Of a stretch of 64,000 nucleotides of DNA, positions 1-7,949 are shown piece by piece. The notes below the pieces were generated by a model. That model was given only the letters and a program-made list of their open reading frames with translations, was not told where the DNA came from and made no database searches. The position numbers were made by a program, and so were the translations under genes. The stretch covers positions 18,127 through 82,126 of the forward strand of contig JAEZLP010000017.1 of assembly GCA_023415235.1 (NCBI GenBank), read 5' to 3'. Source of the DNA: Bacillota bacterium (GTDB lineage Bacteria; Bacillota; Clostridia; Peptostreptococcales; Anaerovoracaceae). Within the stretch, counting starts at the first letter, position 1; the number at the start of each line of letters is the position of its first letter.

Positions 1-329
1 CAGGCGCGAAAGAATTATTATGTATCCGTATACTGGGTGGAACAAGCCGTCAGTATGCGAACATAGGAGATATAATCGTCTGTGCCGTAAAAGAAGCGAC
101 TCCGGGCGGAGTTGTCAAAAAAGGCGACGTAGTGAAGGCCGTTGTTGTTAGAACCAAGCATGGTGCTAGACGTGCAGACGGAAGCTATGTGAAGTTTGAT
201 CAGAATGCGGCAGTTATAATAAAAGAAGATAAAAACCCTGTAGGAACCCGTATTTTCGGACCAGTAGCCAGAGAGCTCAGAGACAAGAGCTTTATGAAAA
301 TCGTGTCATTGGCACCAGAAGTACTTTAG
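1..329 (+). CDS. rplN: 50S ribosomal protein L14, 5' end cut off by window
   Basis: The reading frame is open from base 3 and ends at TAG 327-329, giving 108 residues. L14 is normally about 122 residues, so roughly 14 N-terminal residues lie before the window. The frame reads GAKELLCIRILGG at its start and NIGDIIVCAVKEATPGGVV further on, both classic L14 segments. L14 binds 23S rRNA at the interface with the small subunit. It is the first visible gene of the spc operon, with rplX 15 bases downstream. Confidence 0.97.
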   Translation, partial: GAKELLCIRILGGTSRQYANIGDIIVCAVKEATPGGVVKKGDVVKAVVVRTKHGARRADGSYVKFDQNAAVIIKEDKNPVGTRIFGPVARELRDKSFMKIVSLAPEVL

Positions 330-344
330 TGGGGAGGTGTGAAG

Positions 345-650
345 ATGCATATAAAGAAAGACGATACGGTAATGGTTATTACCGGCAAGGATAAAGGCAA
401 AAAAGGCAAGGTTTTGAAAGCACTGCCCAGTGAAGATAAAGTCATCGTAGAAGGAGTCAATGTTCAGACAAAGCATCAGAAACAGACCAGAAAGGCGAAG
501 AGCGAAATCAAGCATCAGGAAGGTCCGATCCATGTTTCTAATGTAATGTTCTATGATGCAAAGGCGAAGGCGCCGACAAAAATCGGATACAAAATCGAAA
601 ACGGACAGAAGAAGAGAGTATCCAAGAAAACTGGTCAGATTATCGACTAA
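345..650 (+). CDS. rplX: 50S ribosomal protein L24
   Basis: The product has 101 residues and begins MHIKKDDTVMVITGKDKGKKG, a KOW-type RNA-binding N-terminus typical of L24, an early 23S rRNA assembly protein. A GTG at 339 is in frame, but the GGGGAGGT ribosome binding site at 331-338 overlaps or abuts it. The ATG at 345 has correct spacing and is preferred. The gene lies between rplN and rplE, as in the standard spc operon. Confidence 0.96.
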   Translation: MHIKKDDTVMVITGKDKGKKGKVLKALPSEDKVIVEGVNVQTKHQKQTRKAKSEIKHQEGPIHVSNVMFYDAKAKAPTKIGYKIENGQKKRVSKKTGQIID

Positions 651-674
651 TTTGTTCGAAAGGAGGGAACAATC

Positions 675-1217
675 TTGGCAGCTAGACTGAGAGAAACTTA
701 TAAGAACGAAGTATTCAATGCTTTAATGGAAAAATTTAAATATAAGAATGTTATGGAAGTGCCGAAGCTCGAAAAGATTACCATCAATATGGGTCTTGGC
801 GAAGCGAAGGACAACGCAAAGCTGATGGAGACTGCAGTGGAAGAGCTTGGGCTGATCAGCGGTCAGAAGCCGGTGGTTACCAAGTCAAAGAAATCCATCG
901 CAAACTTCAAGGTAAGACAGGGTATGCCTGTTGGAGCTAAGGTTACCTTGAGAGGAGACAACATGTATGAATTTGCCGATAAATTCTTCAACATTTCTCT
1001 TCCAAGAGTAAGAGACTTCAAAGGAGTAAGCAGAAATTCGTTTGATGGCAGAGGAAATTACTCCATGGGTATCAAAGAGCAGCTTATCTTCCCTGAAATC
1101 AACTTTGATAAGGTAGACAAGATCAAAGGTATGAATATCATATTCACCACAACGGCAAAGACAGACGAGGAAGCGCAGGCGCTTCTTGAATTCCTCGGAA
1201 TGCCGTTTGAGAAATAG
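675..1217 (+). CDS. rplE: 50S ribosomal protein L5
   Basis: This 180-residue protein matches L5 over its whole length, with the motifs NMGLGEA, KPVVTKSKKSIANFKVRQGMP and the RDFKG segment. L5 binds 5S rRNA and forms part of the central protuberance. The start is TTG at 675, about 10 bases after the AGGAGGG site at 660-666. No in-frame ATG lies nearer to that site. It sits between rplX and rpsN in the conserved order. Confidence 0.97.
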   Translation: MAARLRETYKNEVFNALMEKFKYKNVMEVPKLEKITINMGLGEAKDNAKLMETAVEELGLISGQKPVVTKSKKSIANFKVRQGMPVGAKVTLRGDNMYEFADKFFNISLPRVRDFKGVSRNSFDGRGNYSMGIKEQLIFPEINFDKVDKIKGMNIIFTTTAKTDEEAQALLEFLGMPFEK

Positions 1218-1227
1218 GAGGGAAAAA

Positions 1228-1413
1228 ATGGCAAAGACATCTCTCAAAGTGAAACAAGCGAGAAAACCCAAGTTTTCAACACGTGCATATACAAGATGCA
1301 AAATCTGCGGAAGACCCCATGCTGTTTTGAGAAAGTATGGTATATGCCGTATCTGTTTCAGAGAACTGGCTTACAAGGGAGAGATCCCCGGTGTCAAGAA
1401 AGCAAGCTGGTAA
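1228..1413 (+). CDS. rpsN: 30S ribosomal protein S14, zinc-binding type
   Basis: The 61-residue protein starts MAKTSLKVKQ at ATG 1228, behind the site TAGGAGGG. It carries two CxxC pairs (CKIC and CRIC), the zinc ribbon of the short 'C+' form of S14 (type Z). The longer zinc-free S14 of many bacteria has about 100 residues. S14 binds the 3' domain of 16S rRNA in the 30S head. An upstream in-frame ATG at 1186 overlaps rplE and lacks a ribosome binding site. Confidence 0.97.
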   Translation: MAKTSLKVKQARKPKFSTRAYTRCKICGRPHAVLRKYGICRICFRELAYKGEIPGVKKASW

Positions 1414-1444
1414 ACAATAGTAATAGGAAGGAGGTACTTCAACA

Positions 1445-1843
1445 ATGACCATGACAGATCCTATAGCAGATATGCTAACAAGAATCAGAAATGCCAATAC
1501 TGTAGGACATGCAACAGTTGAGATCCCGGCATCAAAGATGAAGAAATCCATCGCGGGAATCTTGGCTGATGAAGGATACATTAAAGGATTTGACGTTATA
1601 GACGACAATAAGCAGGGCATCATCAGAATCCATATGAAATATGGTGCCGACAAAGAAAGAGTAATCAGCGGAATCAAGAAAATTTCAAAGCCCGGACTGA
1701 AAGTTTACGCAAAGAGCAACGAGGTGCCAAAGGTACTGGGAGGCCTTGGAATCGCGATCATTTCCACTTCAAATGGAATCATCAGCGACAAAGAAGCCAG
1801 AAAGCTCGGCGTTGGCGGCGAAGTTATCTGTTATGTTTGGTAG
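1445..1843 (+). CDS. rpsH: 30S ribosomal protein S8
   Basis: The 132-residue protein begins MTMTDPIADMLTRIRNAN and ends with the S8 signature around GGEVICYVW. S8 binds helix 21 of 16S rRNA and in many bacteria also represses the spc operon by binding its mRNA. I see no obvious S8-binding mimic here, but did not fold the region. The ATG at 1445 follows AGGAGGT at 1429-1435. Confidence 0.97.
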   Translation: MTMTDPIADMLTRIRNANTVGHATVEIPASKMKKSIAGILADEGYIKGFDVIDDNKQGIIRIHMKYGADKERVISGIKKISKPGLKVYAKSNEVPKVLGGLGIAIISTSNGIISDKEARKLGVGGEVICYVW

Positions 1844-1857
1844 GGAGGAAATAGAAA

Positions 1858-2406
1858 ATGTCAAGAATAGGTAGATTACCTGTTGCTCTTCCTGCCGGCG
1901 TAGAGGTCAAGGTAAGCGACAGTAATGTTGTGACCGTAAAAGGACCGAAAGGCGAGCTGCAGGAGCAGATCAGCAAATTAATCAAAGTGGAAGTCAATGA
2001 TGGAGTCCTGACAGTGACAAGAGACTCCGATAACAAGGATGCAAGATCGGCACACGGCCTTTCCAGAACGCTCATCAGCAACATGGTAACAGGCGTAACC
2101 ACTGGTTTTGAAAAGAAGCTCCAATTGGTTGGCGTTGGATACAAGGCCGAAAAGAAGGGCAATAAACTCGTAATGAGCCTTGGATACTCACATCCTGTAG
2201 AAATGGAAGACCCTGAAGGAATTCAGACCGAGGTCACAAGCCCGACTGAAATCATTATCAGAGGCATCAGCAAAGCAGTTGTCGGAAACTATGCGGCAAA
2301 CGTCAGAAAATGGAGACAGCCTGAACCATACAAGGGCAAGGGAATCCGCTATGCTGGCGAAGTGATCCGCAGAAAAGAAGGCAAAACAGGCGCTAAGAAG
2401 AAATAG
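1858..2406 (+). CDS. rplF: 50S ribosomal protein L6
   Basis: The 182-residue product has the two duplicated L6 domains. It begins MSRIGRLPVALPAGV, has a central KLQLVGVGYKAE segment, and ends with EPYKGKGIRYAGE and a lysine-rich tail. L6 lies near the factor-binding site of the 50S subunit. The ATG follows the site GGGAGGAAA by a few bases. The gene is in standard position between rpsH and rplR. Confidence 0.98.
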   Translation: MSRIGRLPVALPAGVEVKVSDSNVVTVKGPKGELQEQISKLIKVEVNDGVLTVTRDSDNKDARSAHGLSRTLISNMVTGVTTGFEKKLQLVGVGYKAEKKGNKLVMSLGYSHPVEMEDPEGIQTEVTSPTEIIIRGISKAVVGNYAANVRKWRQPEPYKGKGIRYAGEVIRRKEGKTGAKKK

Positions 2407-2421
2407 GAAGGAGTGAGATAA

Positions 2422-2787
2422 ATGGCAAAAGAGAGTAGAAATGATAAACGTCTGGCCAGACATGCTAGAGTAAGAAAGACCCTGTCCGGAACTCCTGAAA
2501 AGCCAAGACTTTGCGTATTCAGAAGCCTTAAGAACATCTCTGTTCAGATCATAGATGATGTTAACGGAACGACTCTGGTTGCTGCATCCACCCTTGACAA
2601 GGACATTAAAGCACAGGCTGCTTATGGTGGAAACAAGGCGGCGGCAAAGCTGGTTGGAGAAGCTGTTGCAAAGAAAGCGCTTGCCAAGGGAATCGAAACA
2701 GTGGCCTTTGACAGAGGCGGATTCTTATATCACGGAAGAGTAAAAGAGCTGGCTGACGGTGCACGTGAAGCCGGACTGAAATTCTAA
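2422..2787 (+). CDS. rplR: 50S ribosomal protein L18
   Basis: The 121-residue protein starts MAKESRNDKRLARHARVRKT. It carries the conserved GTPEKPRLCVFRSLKN and the C-terminal FDRGGFLYHGRVKELADGAREAGLKF type ending (quoted in part), diagnostic of L18. It binds 5S rRNA together with L5. The start at 2422 follows AAGGAGTGAG. It is followed by rpsE with an 18-base gap. Confidence 0.97.
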   Translation: MAKESRNDKRLARHARVRKTLSGTPEKPRLCVFRSLKNISVQIIDDVNGTTLVAASTLDKDIKAQAAYGGNKAAAKLVGEAVAKKALAKGIETVAFDRGGFLYHGRVKELADGAREAGLKF

Positions 2788-2805
2788 CATGAAGGGAGAA
2801 AAGGA

Positions 2806-3312
2806 ATGCGACAGAATATGATTGATGCATCCAAGCTTGACTTAAAAGAATCCATCGTTAACATCAGACGTGTTGCCAAGGTTGTTAAGGGCGGAAGAAA
2901 CTTCAGATTCAGCGTGACAGTGGTAGTCGGAAACGGCGAAGGCTATGTAGGCGTTGGTCTGGGTAAGGCACAGGAAATTCCTGAGGCTGTAAGAAAAGCT
3001 ATTGAAGATGCAAAGAAAAAATTGATATATGTTCCTACAGTTGGAACCACCATCCCCCACAGAACACTGGGAATATTCGGCGCCGGTCAGGTACTGATCA
3101 TGCCAGCAGCTCCCGGTACCGGAGTAATTGCAGGAAGTTCGGTGCGTATGGTGCTGGAACTTGCGGGAATTAAAGATGTAAGAGCGAAATCCATTGGCTC
3201 CAATAATGCGGGTAATATGGCTTGCGCTACAATAGAAGGACTTAGAAACCTTAAGACGGTTGAACAAATCGGGAGACTGAGAGGTAAGACTAAGGAAGAA
3301 ATTCTTGGATAA
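2806..3312 (+). CDS. rpsE: 30S ribosomal protein S5
   Basis: The 168-residue protein has the S5 double-stranded-RNA-binding N-terminal domain (RRVAKVVKGGRNFRFS) and a C-terminal domain with GTGVIAGSSVRMVLELAGI. S5 shapes the mRNA entry channel and affects decoding fidelity. The start at 2806 follows GAAGGGAGAAAAGGA. A second in-frame ATG at 2818 is possible but is further from the site. Confidence 0.97.
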   Translation: MRQNMIDASKLDLKESIVNIRRVAKVVKGGRNFRFSVTVVVGNGEGYVGVGLGKAQEIPEAVRKAIEDAKKKLIYVPTVGTTIPHRTLGIFGAGQVLIMPAAPGTGVIAGSSVRMVLELAGIKDVRAKSIGSNNAGNMACATIEGLRNLKTVEQIGRLRGKTKEEILG

Positions 3313-3325
3313 GGAGGAAACGTAA

Positions 3326-3511
3326 ATGGCAGATAAGAAAATTAAAATCACTTTAACGAAGAGTGTCATAGGCGCTTCCCCACTTCAGAGAAAAGTAGTA
3401 GAAGCGTTGGGACTTCGGAAAATGCATCAGACGGTCGAACGACCCGACACCCCACAGACACGCGGAGCGGTAGAAAAAGTAAAGCATCTTGTACGGATAG
3501 AAGAAGTGTAA
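3326..3511 (+). CDS. rpmD: 50S ribosomal protein L30
   Basis: The 61-residue protein starts MADKKIKITLTKSVIGASP and contains the L30 core LGLRKMHQTVERPDTP. The length is normal for bacterial L30. The ATG follows GGAGGAAACGTAA. It lies between rpsE and rplO as expected. Confidence 0.97.
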   Translation: MADKKIKITLTKSVIGASPLQRKVVEALGLRKMHQTVERPDTPQTRGAVEKVKHLVRIEEV

Positions 3512-3529
3512 GAAGGAGGTGTTATATAA

Positions 3530-3970
3530 ATGAAACTGCATGAATTAAGAGCTGCCGAAGGTTCCACAAAAAAGAGCAAGAGAAAAGGCCGCGGTACTGC
3601 TACCGGTCAGGGTAAAACCGCCGGAAGAGGTATGAACGGTCAGAACTCAAGAAGCGGAGGCGGAACCAGACTTGGTTTTGAAGGCGGACAGATGCCGCTT
3701 TACAGAAGAATCCCGAAAAGGGGCTTCACAAATATCTGGAAGAAGGAATACACCATTCTTAATGTAGACGACCTGAATGTTTTTGAAGCAGGCACAGTTG
3801 TTACGCCAGAACTAATTAAGGAAAAAGGACTTGCAAAGCAGGTTATTGACGGTATTAAGATTCTTGGAGAGGGGAACCTGGAAAAGAACGTAACCGTTCA
3901 AGCTCACAAGTTTAGCAAAACAGCAATTGAAAAGATCGAGCAAGCCGGAGGAAAGGCAGAGGTGATCTAA
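3530..3970 (+). CDS. rplO: 50S ribosomal protein L15
   Basis: The 146-residue protein has the glycine- and arginine-rich N-terminal arm of L15 (KGRGTATGQGKTAGRG, NSRSGGGTRLGFEGGQMPL), which threads through 23S rRNA, followed by the globular L18e/L15 domain. The ATG at 3530 follows AAGGAGGTG. The stop comes one base before the secY start, which suggests translational coupling. Confidence 0.97.
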   Translation: MKLHELRAAEGSTKKSKRKGRGTATGQGKTAGRGMNGQNSRSGGGTRLGFEGGQMPLYRRIPKRGFTNIWKKEYTILNVDDLNVFEAGTVVTPELIKEKGLAKQVIDGIKILGEGNLEKNVTVQAHKFSKTAIEKIEQAGGKAEVI

Positions 3971-3971
3971 T

Positions 3972-5252
3972 ATGAGCATGATAAGAACAATAGCCCAGGC
4001 GTGGAAGATCGCAGATATCAGAAAGAAGATCATATTCACATTGTTAATGCTTTTAGTATTCAGACTGGGCTCAAACATTCCTGTACCGGGAATCGACCGG
4101 GATATCCTTAAGGAAGTATTCAGCGGAAATACAGGACTGTTTGGTTTGTTTGACCTATTCTCAGGAGGAGCGTTCAGCAACTTTACCATATTTGCCTTGA
4201 GCATCACTCCCTATATCACTGCTTCGATTATATTACAGCTACTTACCATTGCGGTGCCCAGTTTGGAGGCGCTTGCCAAGGAAGGAACCGAAGGGAAAAA
4301 GAAAATCGCGCAATATACCAGATATCTGACTGTAGTGCTGGCTTTCATTCAGGCAATCGGACTCTCCGTTGGCCTGTTCCGGCAGGCAGTCGTCAGCAAG
4401 GACTTTTTCTCAATCACAGTTATTGTTTTAACCCTGTCCGCCGGTACCGCATTCCTCATGTGGTTGGGCGAACAGATTAACGAAAACGGAATCGGAAACG
4501 GGATATCCCTCATCATTATGGCGGGTATCGTATCCAGAATCCCAAGTGCAATCCATCAGACCTGGATCAAGCTTCAGGCTGGCGAGATTGGCATTGTATC
4601 CATCATTTTATTCTGTCTGTTTGCTCTGATCGTAGTGGTTGGTATTATTGTCATTCAGCAAGGTCAGAGAAGAATTCCGGTGCAGTATGCAAAGAGAGTT
4701 GTTGGCAGAAAGATGTACGGCGGACAGAGCACACACATTCCGATGAAGGTGAACCAGGCCGGCGTTATTCCGGTTATCTTCTCCTTGTCGCTGCTGCAAT
4801 TTCCGCTGACGATCACATACTTCATACCAAAGGGAGGCTTCGCGGACTTCGTCAACACATGGCTGTCTCCCAACGGAAATCCGGGAGTATGGATTTACGG
4901 AGTGTTTAACATCATTTTAATCATGTTCTTTACCTATTTCTATACAGCGATTACATTTAACCCGATGGAAGTGGCAAACAACATGAAAGCAAACGGAGGA
5001 TTTATCCCGGGAATCAGACCCGGCAGATCCACTGTTGAATATTTGAATAAAGTTATGACGAGAATCACATTTGTAGGAGCGGTTTTCCTTGCATTTATCG
5101 CAACCCTGCCAACGCTGATCCAGCAGTTTACAGCGCTTCAGATCGGCTTTGGAGGAACATCACTGCTGATTGTAGTCGGTGTTGCACTTGATACAATGAA
5201 GCAGCTCGAAGCACAAATGGTCATGAGAAATTACCAAGGTTTCCTCAAATAG
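3972..5252 (+). CDS. secY: Sec translocon channel subunit SecY
   Basis: The 426-residue membrane protein has about ten hydrophobic helices and typical SecY segments: GSNIPVPGID in the plug region after helix 1, LWLGEQI-like MWLGEQINENGIGNGIS, and GGFIPGIRPGRST near helix 9. SecY forms the protein-conducting pore with SecE and SecG in the cytoplasmic membrane. The ATG at 3972 immediately follows the rplO stop. A stem-loop (TTTCCTC/GAGGAAA, 5240-5258) spans its stop codon. Confidence 0.98.
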   Translation: MSMIRTIAQAWKIADIRKKIIFTLLMLLVFRLGSNIPVPGIDRDILKEVFSGNTGLFGLFDLFSGGAFSNFTIFALSITPYITASIILQLLTIAVPSLEALAKEGTEGKKKIAQYTRYLTVVLAFIQAIGLSVGLFRQAVVSKDFFSITVIVLTLSAGTAFLMWLGEQINENGIGNGISLIIMAGIVSRIPSAIHQTWIKLQAGEIGIVSIILFCLFALIVVVGIIVIQQGQRRIPVQYAKRVVGRKMYGGQSTHIPMKVNQAGVIPVIFSLSLLQFPLTITYFIPKGGFADFVNTWLSPNGNPGVWIYGVFNIILIMFFTYFYTAITFNPMEVANNMKANGGFIPGIRPGRSTVEYLNKVMTRITFVGAVFLAFIATLPTLIQQFTALQIGFGGTSLLIVVGVALDTMKQLEAQMVMRNYQGFLK

Positions 5253-5261
5253 AGGAAAGAC

Positions 5262-5309
5262 CCTCATCAAGGACGTTCCTCGTTTCGAGGTAACGTCTCC
5301 TTCATGAGG
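5262..5309 (+). other. Long imperfect stem-loop in the secY-adk spacer
   Basis: Arms at 5262-5282 and 5286-5309 pair in blocks: CCTCAT with ATGAGG, AAGG with CCTT, ACGTT with AACGT, and CCTCG with CGAGG around a TTT loop, with only small bulges. No T-run follows and the operon continues into adk, so it is not an intrinsic terminator. It may be an mRNA processing or stabilising structure. Confidence 0.6.
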
Positions 5310-5331
5310 AAAGTGCATGGAGGATCTTGAA

Positions 5332-5985
5332 ATGCTTAGACTTATACTACTGGGCCCGCCGGGCGCCGGTAAGGGTACTCAAGCAGCTAGGATTTGCCAG
5401 AAATATAGTATCCCGCATATTTCGACCGGAGATATCTTTAGAAAACATATTAAAGAGGGAACTGATTTTGGCAAGAAAGCGCAAGAATACATGAATAAAG
5501 GTGAACTTGTTCCGGATGATCTCGTACTAGAGATCGCGGAAGCCCGCCTCATAGAGGAAGACTGCAGTCACGGCTTTCTACTGGATGGATTTCCAAGGAC
5601 GGTTAACCAGGCGGAGCAGCTCGATAAATTTCTCAATGCAAGGGACTTGTCCATCGACAAGGTTCTGGACATTGAGGTTGATAAAGAAGTGCTGATGACA
5701 AGACTGATCGGGAGAAGGGTCTGCAGAAGCTGCGGATCAACCTATCATGTGATCAACATGCCCCCGCAAAAGGAGGGCATATGCGATGTCTGCGGCGGCG
5801 AACTTTATCAGCGATCTGACGATAGTGCAACCACCGTTGCAAACCGGATTGAGGTCTACAACTCTTTGACTTCGAAGCTGGTGGAATACTACGACAGAAC
5901 AGGAAAGGTTGCGCATATCGACGGCAGCACCGGACTCGAAACTGTATTTAGCGATATAGTACGCGCTATAGGAGATCAGGAATGA
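5332..5985 (+). CDS. adk: Adenylate kinase, zinc-binding LID type
   Basis: The 217-residue kinase interconverts ATP + AMP and 2 ADP. It opens with LILLGPPGAGKGTQA (P-loop), then STGDIFR and the DGFPRTVNQ motif of the AMP site. The LID carries four cysteines (CRSC near residue 128 and CDVC near 148), the zinc-binding version common in Gram-positives. ATG 5332 is preferred because GGAGG at 5319-5323 is well spaced and the family starts just before the P-loop. An in-frame ATG at 5317 would add five residues. The stop overlaps the map start. Confidence 0.96.
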   Translation: MLRLILLGPPGAGKGTQAARICQKYSIPHISTGDIFRKHIKEGTDFGKKAQEYMNKGELVPDDLVLEIAEARLIEEDCSHGFLLDGFPRTVNQAEQLDKFLNARDLSIDKVLDIEVDKEVLMTRLIGRRVCRSCGSTYHVINMPPQKEGICDVCGGELYQRSDDSATTVANRIEVYNSLTSKLVEYYDRTGKVAHIDGSTGLETVFSDIVRAIGDQE

Positions 5986-6737
5986 TTATCATCAAATCAC
6001 AACAGGAAATTGATATCATGAGAGAGTCGGGCAAGGTAACCGCATTCATTCTTTCAGAGCTTTCCAATGTGATACGACCGGGGATATCAACGAAAGATAT
6101 CGACGACTATGTGGAAAGCATAATTCTGAAGAATCATATGATACCCAGCTTCAAAGGTTATAACGGCTATCCGGCCAGCGCCTGCGTATCGGTAAATGAA
6201 GAAGTGGTCCACGGGATTCCATCCGCTAGGAAGATCCTCCATGAAGGCGACATCGTCAGCGTAGACGTGGGCTGCACGTATAAGGGTTATGTCAGCGATG
6301 CTGCCAGAACCTACCCGGTTGGAACGATCAGTGCGGAAGCGCAAAAGCTGATCACCGTAACGGAAGAAAGCTTTTTTGAAGGGTTGAAGTTCTGCAAGGT
6401 GGGATACCGGCTTTCGGATATCTCAGCAGCGATTCAGAGAAAAGCAGAATCAGAAGGATTTTCAGTCATTCGCGATTTTGTAGGTCACGGGATCGGCAGG
6501 GCGATGCATGAAGAGCCCCAGATTCCGAATTACGGGAATCCGGGCAGAGGTCCGAGACTTGCTTCCGGCATGGTGTTCGCCATCGAGCCCATGATCAACC
6601 AGGGAGATTACGAGGTCGAAGTGCTTTCAAACAACTGGACGGTTGTCACGGTTGACGGAAAGCTTTCCGCCCATTATGAAAATACTGTTGTTATTACTGA
6701 TGGTGAGCCAGAGCTGCTGACGCTGTACAGCGTTTAA
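5982..6737 (+). CDS. map: Methionine aminopeptidase, type I
   Basis: The 251-residue enzyme removes the initiator methionine from nascent proteins. It shows the type I metal-site pattern: the two Asp in VDVGCTYKGYVSDAARTYP, the His in GHGIGRAMHEEPQIPN, and the Glu in FAIEPMI and in the C-terminal YENTVVI. The start ATG overlaps the adk stop by four bases (ATGA), so the two genes are probably translationally coupled. The order adk-map-infA is standard for Gram-positives. Confidence 0.97.
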   Translation: MIIIKSQQEIDIMRESGKVTAFILSELSNVIRPGISTKDIDDYVESIILKNHMIPSFKGYNGYPASACVSVNEEVVHGIPSARKILHEGDIVSVDVGCTYKGYVSDAARTYPVGTISAEAQKLITVTEESFFEGLKFCKVGYRLSDISAAIQRKAESEGFSVIRDFVGHGIGRAMHEEPQIPNYGNPGRGPRLASGMVFAIEPMINQGDYEVEVLSNNWTVVTVDGKLSAHYENTVVITDGEPELLTLYSV

Positions 6738-6761
6738 AGCGGCGGAAGAGAGGTGTATTAT

Positions 6762-6980
6762 ATGGCCAAAAAAGATGTCATTGAAGTATTTGGTACCGTA
6801 TTGGAAGCACAGCCGAATGCGATGTTCATCGTCAGGCTGGAAAACGGCTACGAAGTGCTGGCACACATTTCGGGAAAAATCAGAATGAACTTCATCAGGA
6901 TTTTGCCGGGGGACCGGGTCAAGGTGGAACTTTCACCCTATGATCTGACAAGAGGCAGGATTACGTGGAGAGATAAATAA
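6762..6980 (+). CDS. infA: Translation initiation factor IF-1
   Basis: The 72-residue protein starts MAKKDVIEVFGTVLEA and carries the S1/OB-fold signature LENGYEVLAHISGKIR...RILPGDRVKVELSPYDLTRGRI (quoted in parts). IF-1 blocks the ribosomal A site during initiation. ATG 6762 follows the purine-rich GGAAGAGAGGTG. An in-frame ATG at 6753 would add only three residues. Confidence 0.97.
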   Translation: MAKKDVIEVFGTVLEAQPNAMFIVRLENGYEVLAHISGKIRMNFIRILPGDRVKVELSPYDLTRGRITWRDK

Positions 6981-6985
6981 AGCTG

Positions 6986-7076
6986 GTGAAATGTTTTCAC
7001 GAAAACCGCCGATTTTTAAATTGCTTCGCAATTAAAACGGTAATAGGTTTCACGGTTTTCTTAGAAAACATGTCAC
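6986..7076 (+). other. 91-nt nested hairpin in the infA-rpmJ spacer
   Basis: The outer arms GTGAAATGTTTTC (6986-6998) and GAAAACATGTCAC (7064-7076) pair over 13 positions with one mismatch. Next come GAAAACCG (7001-7008) with CGGTTTTC (7053-7060), then CCG/CGG, TTTT/AAAA and AATTGC/GCAATT around a TTC loop at 7025-7027. No T-run follows. A further small hairpin (TTGACC/GGTCAA, 7092-7115) lies before rpmJ. Confidence 0.7.
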
Positions 7077-7151
7077 TCGCACATGAAAAATTGACCGGTT
7101 GAAGAAGAGGTCAAAATAATGCGATCGCACAAATGTTAGGAGGAAATAACA

Positions 7152-7265
7152 ATGAAGGTAAGAGCCTCAGTAAAGCCTATCTGCGAAAAGTGCAAAATTA
7201 TCAAAAGAAATGGAAAAGTAATGGTTATTTGTGAAAATCCAAAGCACAAGCAGACACAAGGTTAA
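7152..7265 (+). CDS. rpmJ: 50S ribosomal protein L36
   Basis: This short frame of 37 codons reads MKVRASVKPICEKCKIIKRN and ends NPKHKQTQG. It has the C..C..C..H zinc ribbon (CEKC, then C and H) of the zinc-binding L36. The ATG follows TTAGGAGGAAATAACA. The position between infA and rpsM is the conserved one. Confidence 0.96.
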   Translation: MKVRASVKPICEKCKIIKRNGKVMVICENPKHKQTQG

Positions 7266-7267
7266 TC

Positions 7268-7360
7268 GCAATATATTTACTCGGAAATCGGGACCGGCTT
7301 CCAGATGCTTCGCATCAAAGCCGGTGCTAAGGTGTACGATTTCCTATGTAAATATATTGC
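7268..7360 (+). other. 93-nt nested hairpin in the rpmJ-rpsM spacer
   Basis: Four nested perfect stems can be read: GCAATATATTTAC (7268-7280) with GTAAATATATTGC (7348-7360), GGAAATCG (7283-7290) with CGATTTCC (7337-7344), ACCGGCTT (7293-7300) with AAGCCGGT (7318-7325), and GATGC/GCATC (7304-7308, 7312-7316) around a TTC loop. The geometry (13-bp outer stem, 8-bp second stem, GC-TTC-GC tip) matches the hairpin before rpmJ although the bases differ. The rest of the spacer to 7563 holds only a small TGTCAG/CTGACA hairpin (7365-7379) and the rpsM ribosome binding site. Confidence 0.75.
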
Positions 7361-7563
7361 TTCTGTCAGAGAACTGACAAGATCCGCGATGATAGCAGGC
7401 GGGAACAAAAAATGTTAGGAATTACCCTTGGGGGAGCGGCTGTGTTTTATTGTCGGGAGACAAGAAAACTACCTCAAGTAAATTCTAATAAATAATTCAT
7501 TGAATCATATGCACACTGAGTTTCACTCGAGAAAACTTAGGAGCAAGAGAAGGAGGAAAGCTT

Positions 7564-7935
7564 ATGGCTCGTATAGCCGGTGTCGACTTGCCAAGAGACA
7601 AAAGAGTAGAGGTTGGTCTTACGTATATCTACGGTATAGGAAGACACACATCATTGGAAATTCTTGCAAAAGCAGGAATTAACCCGGACACAAGAGTTAA
7701 AGACCTGTCTGAAGACGAAGCAGGTGCAATCAGAAAAATTATAGACTCTGAATATGTAGTAGAAGGAGATCTCAGAAGAGAGGTAACCTTGAATATCAAG
7801 AGATTGATGGAAATCGGATGCTACAGAGGAATCCGTCACAGAAGAGGATTGCCTGTCAGAGGTCAGAATACAAAGACAAACGCAAGAACCAGAAAAGGTC
7901 CGAAAAAGACTGTAGGAAGAAAGAAGAAGAAGTAA
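7564..7935 (+). CDS. rpsM: 30S ribosomal protein S13
   Basis: The 123-residue protein starts MARIAGVDLPRDKRVEVGLTY. It has the helix-two-turn-helix region (IYGIGRHTS) and the basic C-terminal GLPVRGQNTKTNARTRKGP. S13 contacts the P-site tRNA and the 50S subunit. The start follows GAAGGAGGAAAGCTT. It opens the alpha-operon block rpsM-rpsK-rpsD-rpoA-rplQ. Confidence 0.98.
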   Translation: MARIAGVDLPRDKRVEVGLTYIYGIGRHTSLEILAKAGINPDTRVKDLSEDEAGAIRKIIDSEYVVEGDLRREVTLNIKRLMEIGCYRGIRHRRGLPVRGQNTKTNARTRKGPKKTVGRKKKK

Positions 7936-7949
7936 GGAGGTAAGGAATA

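Noticed and set aside
28..50. GGTGGAACA resembling a T-box sequence
   Set aside because: It lies inside the rplN coding frame and has no terminator/antiterminator context.
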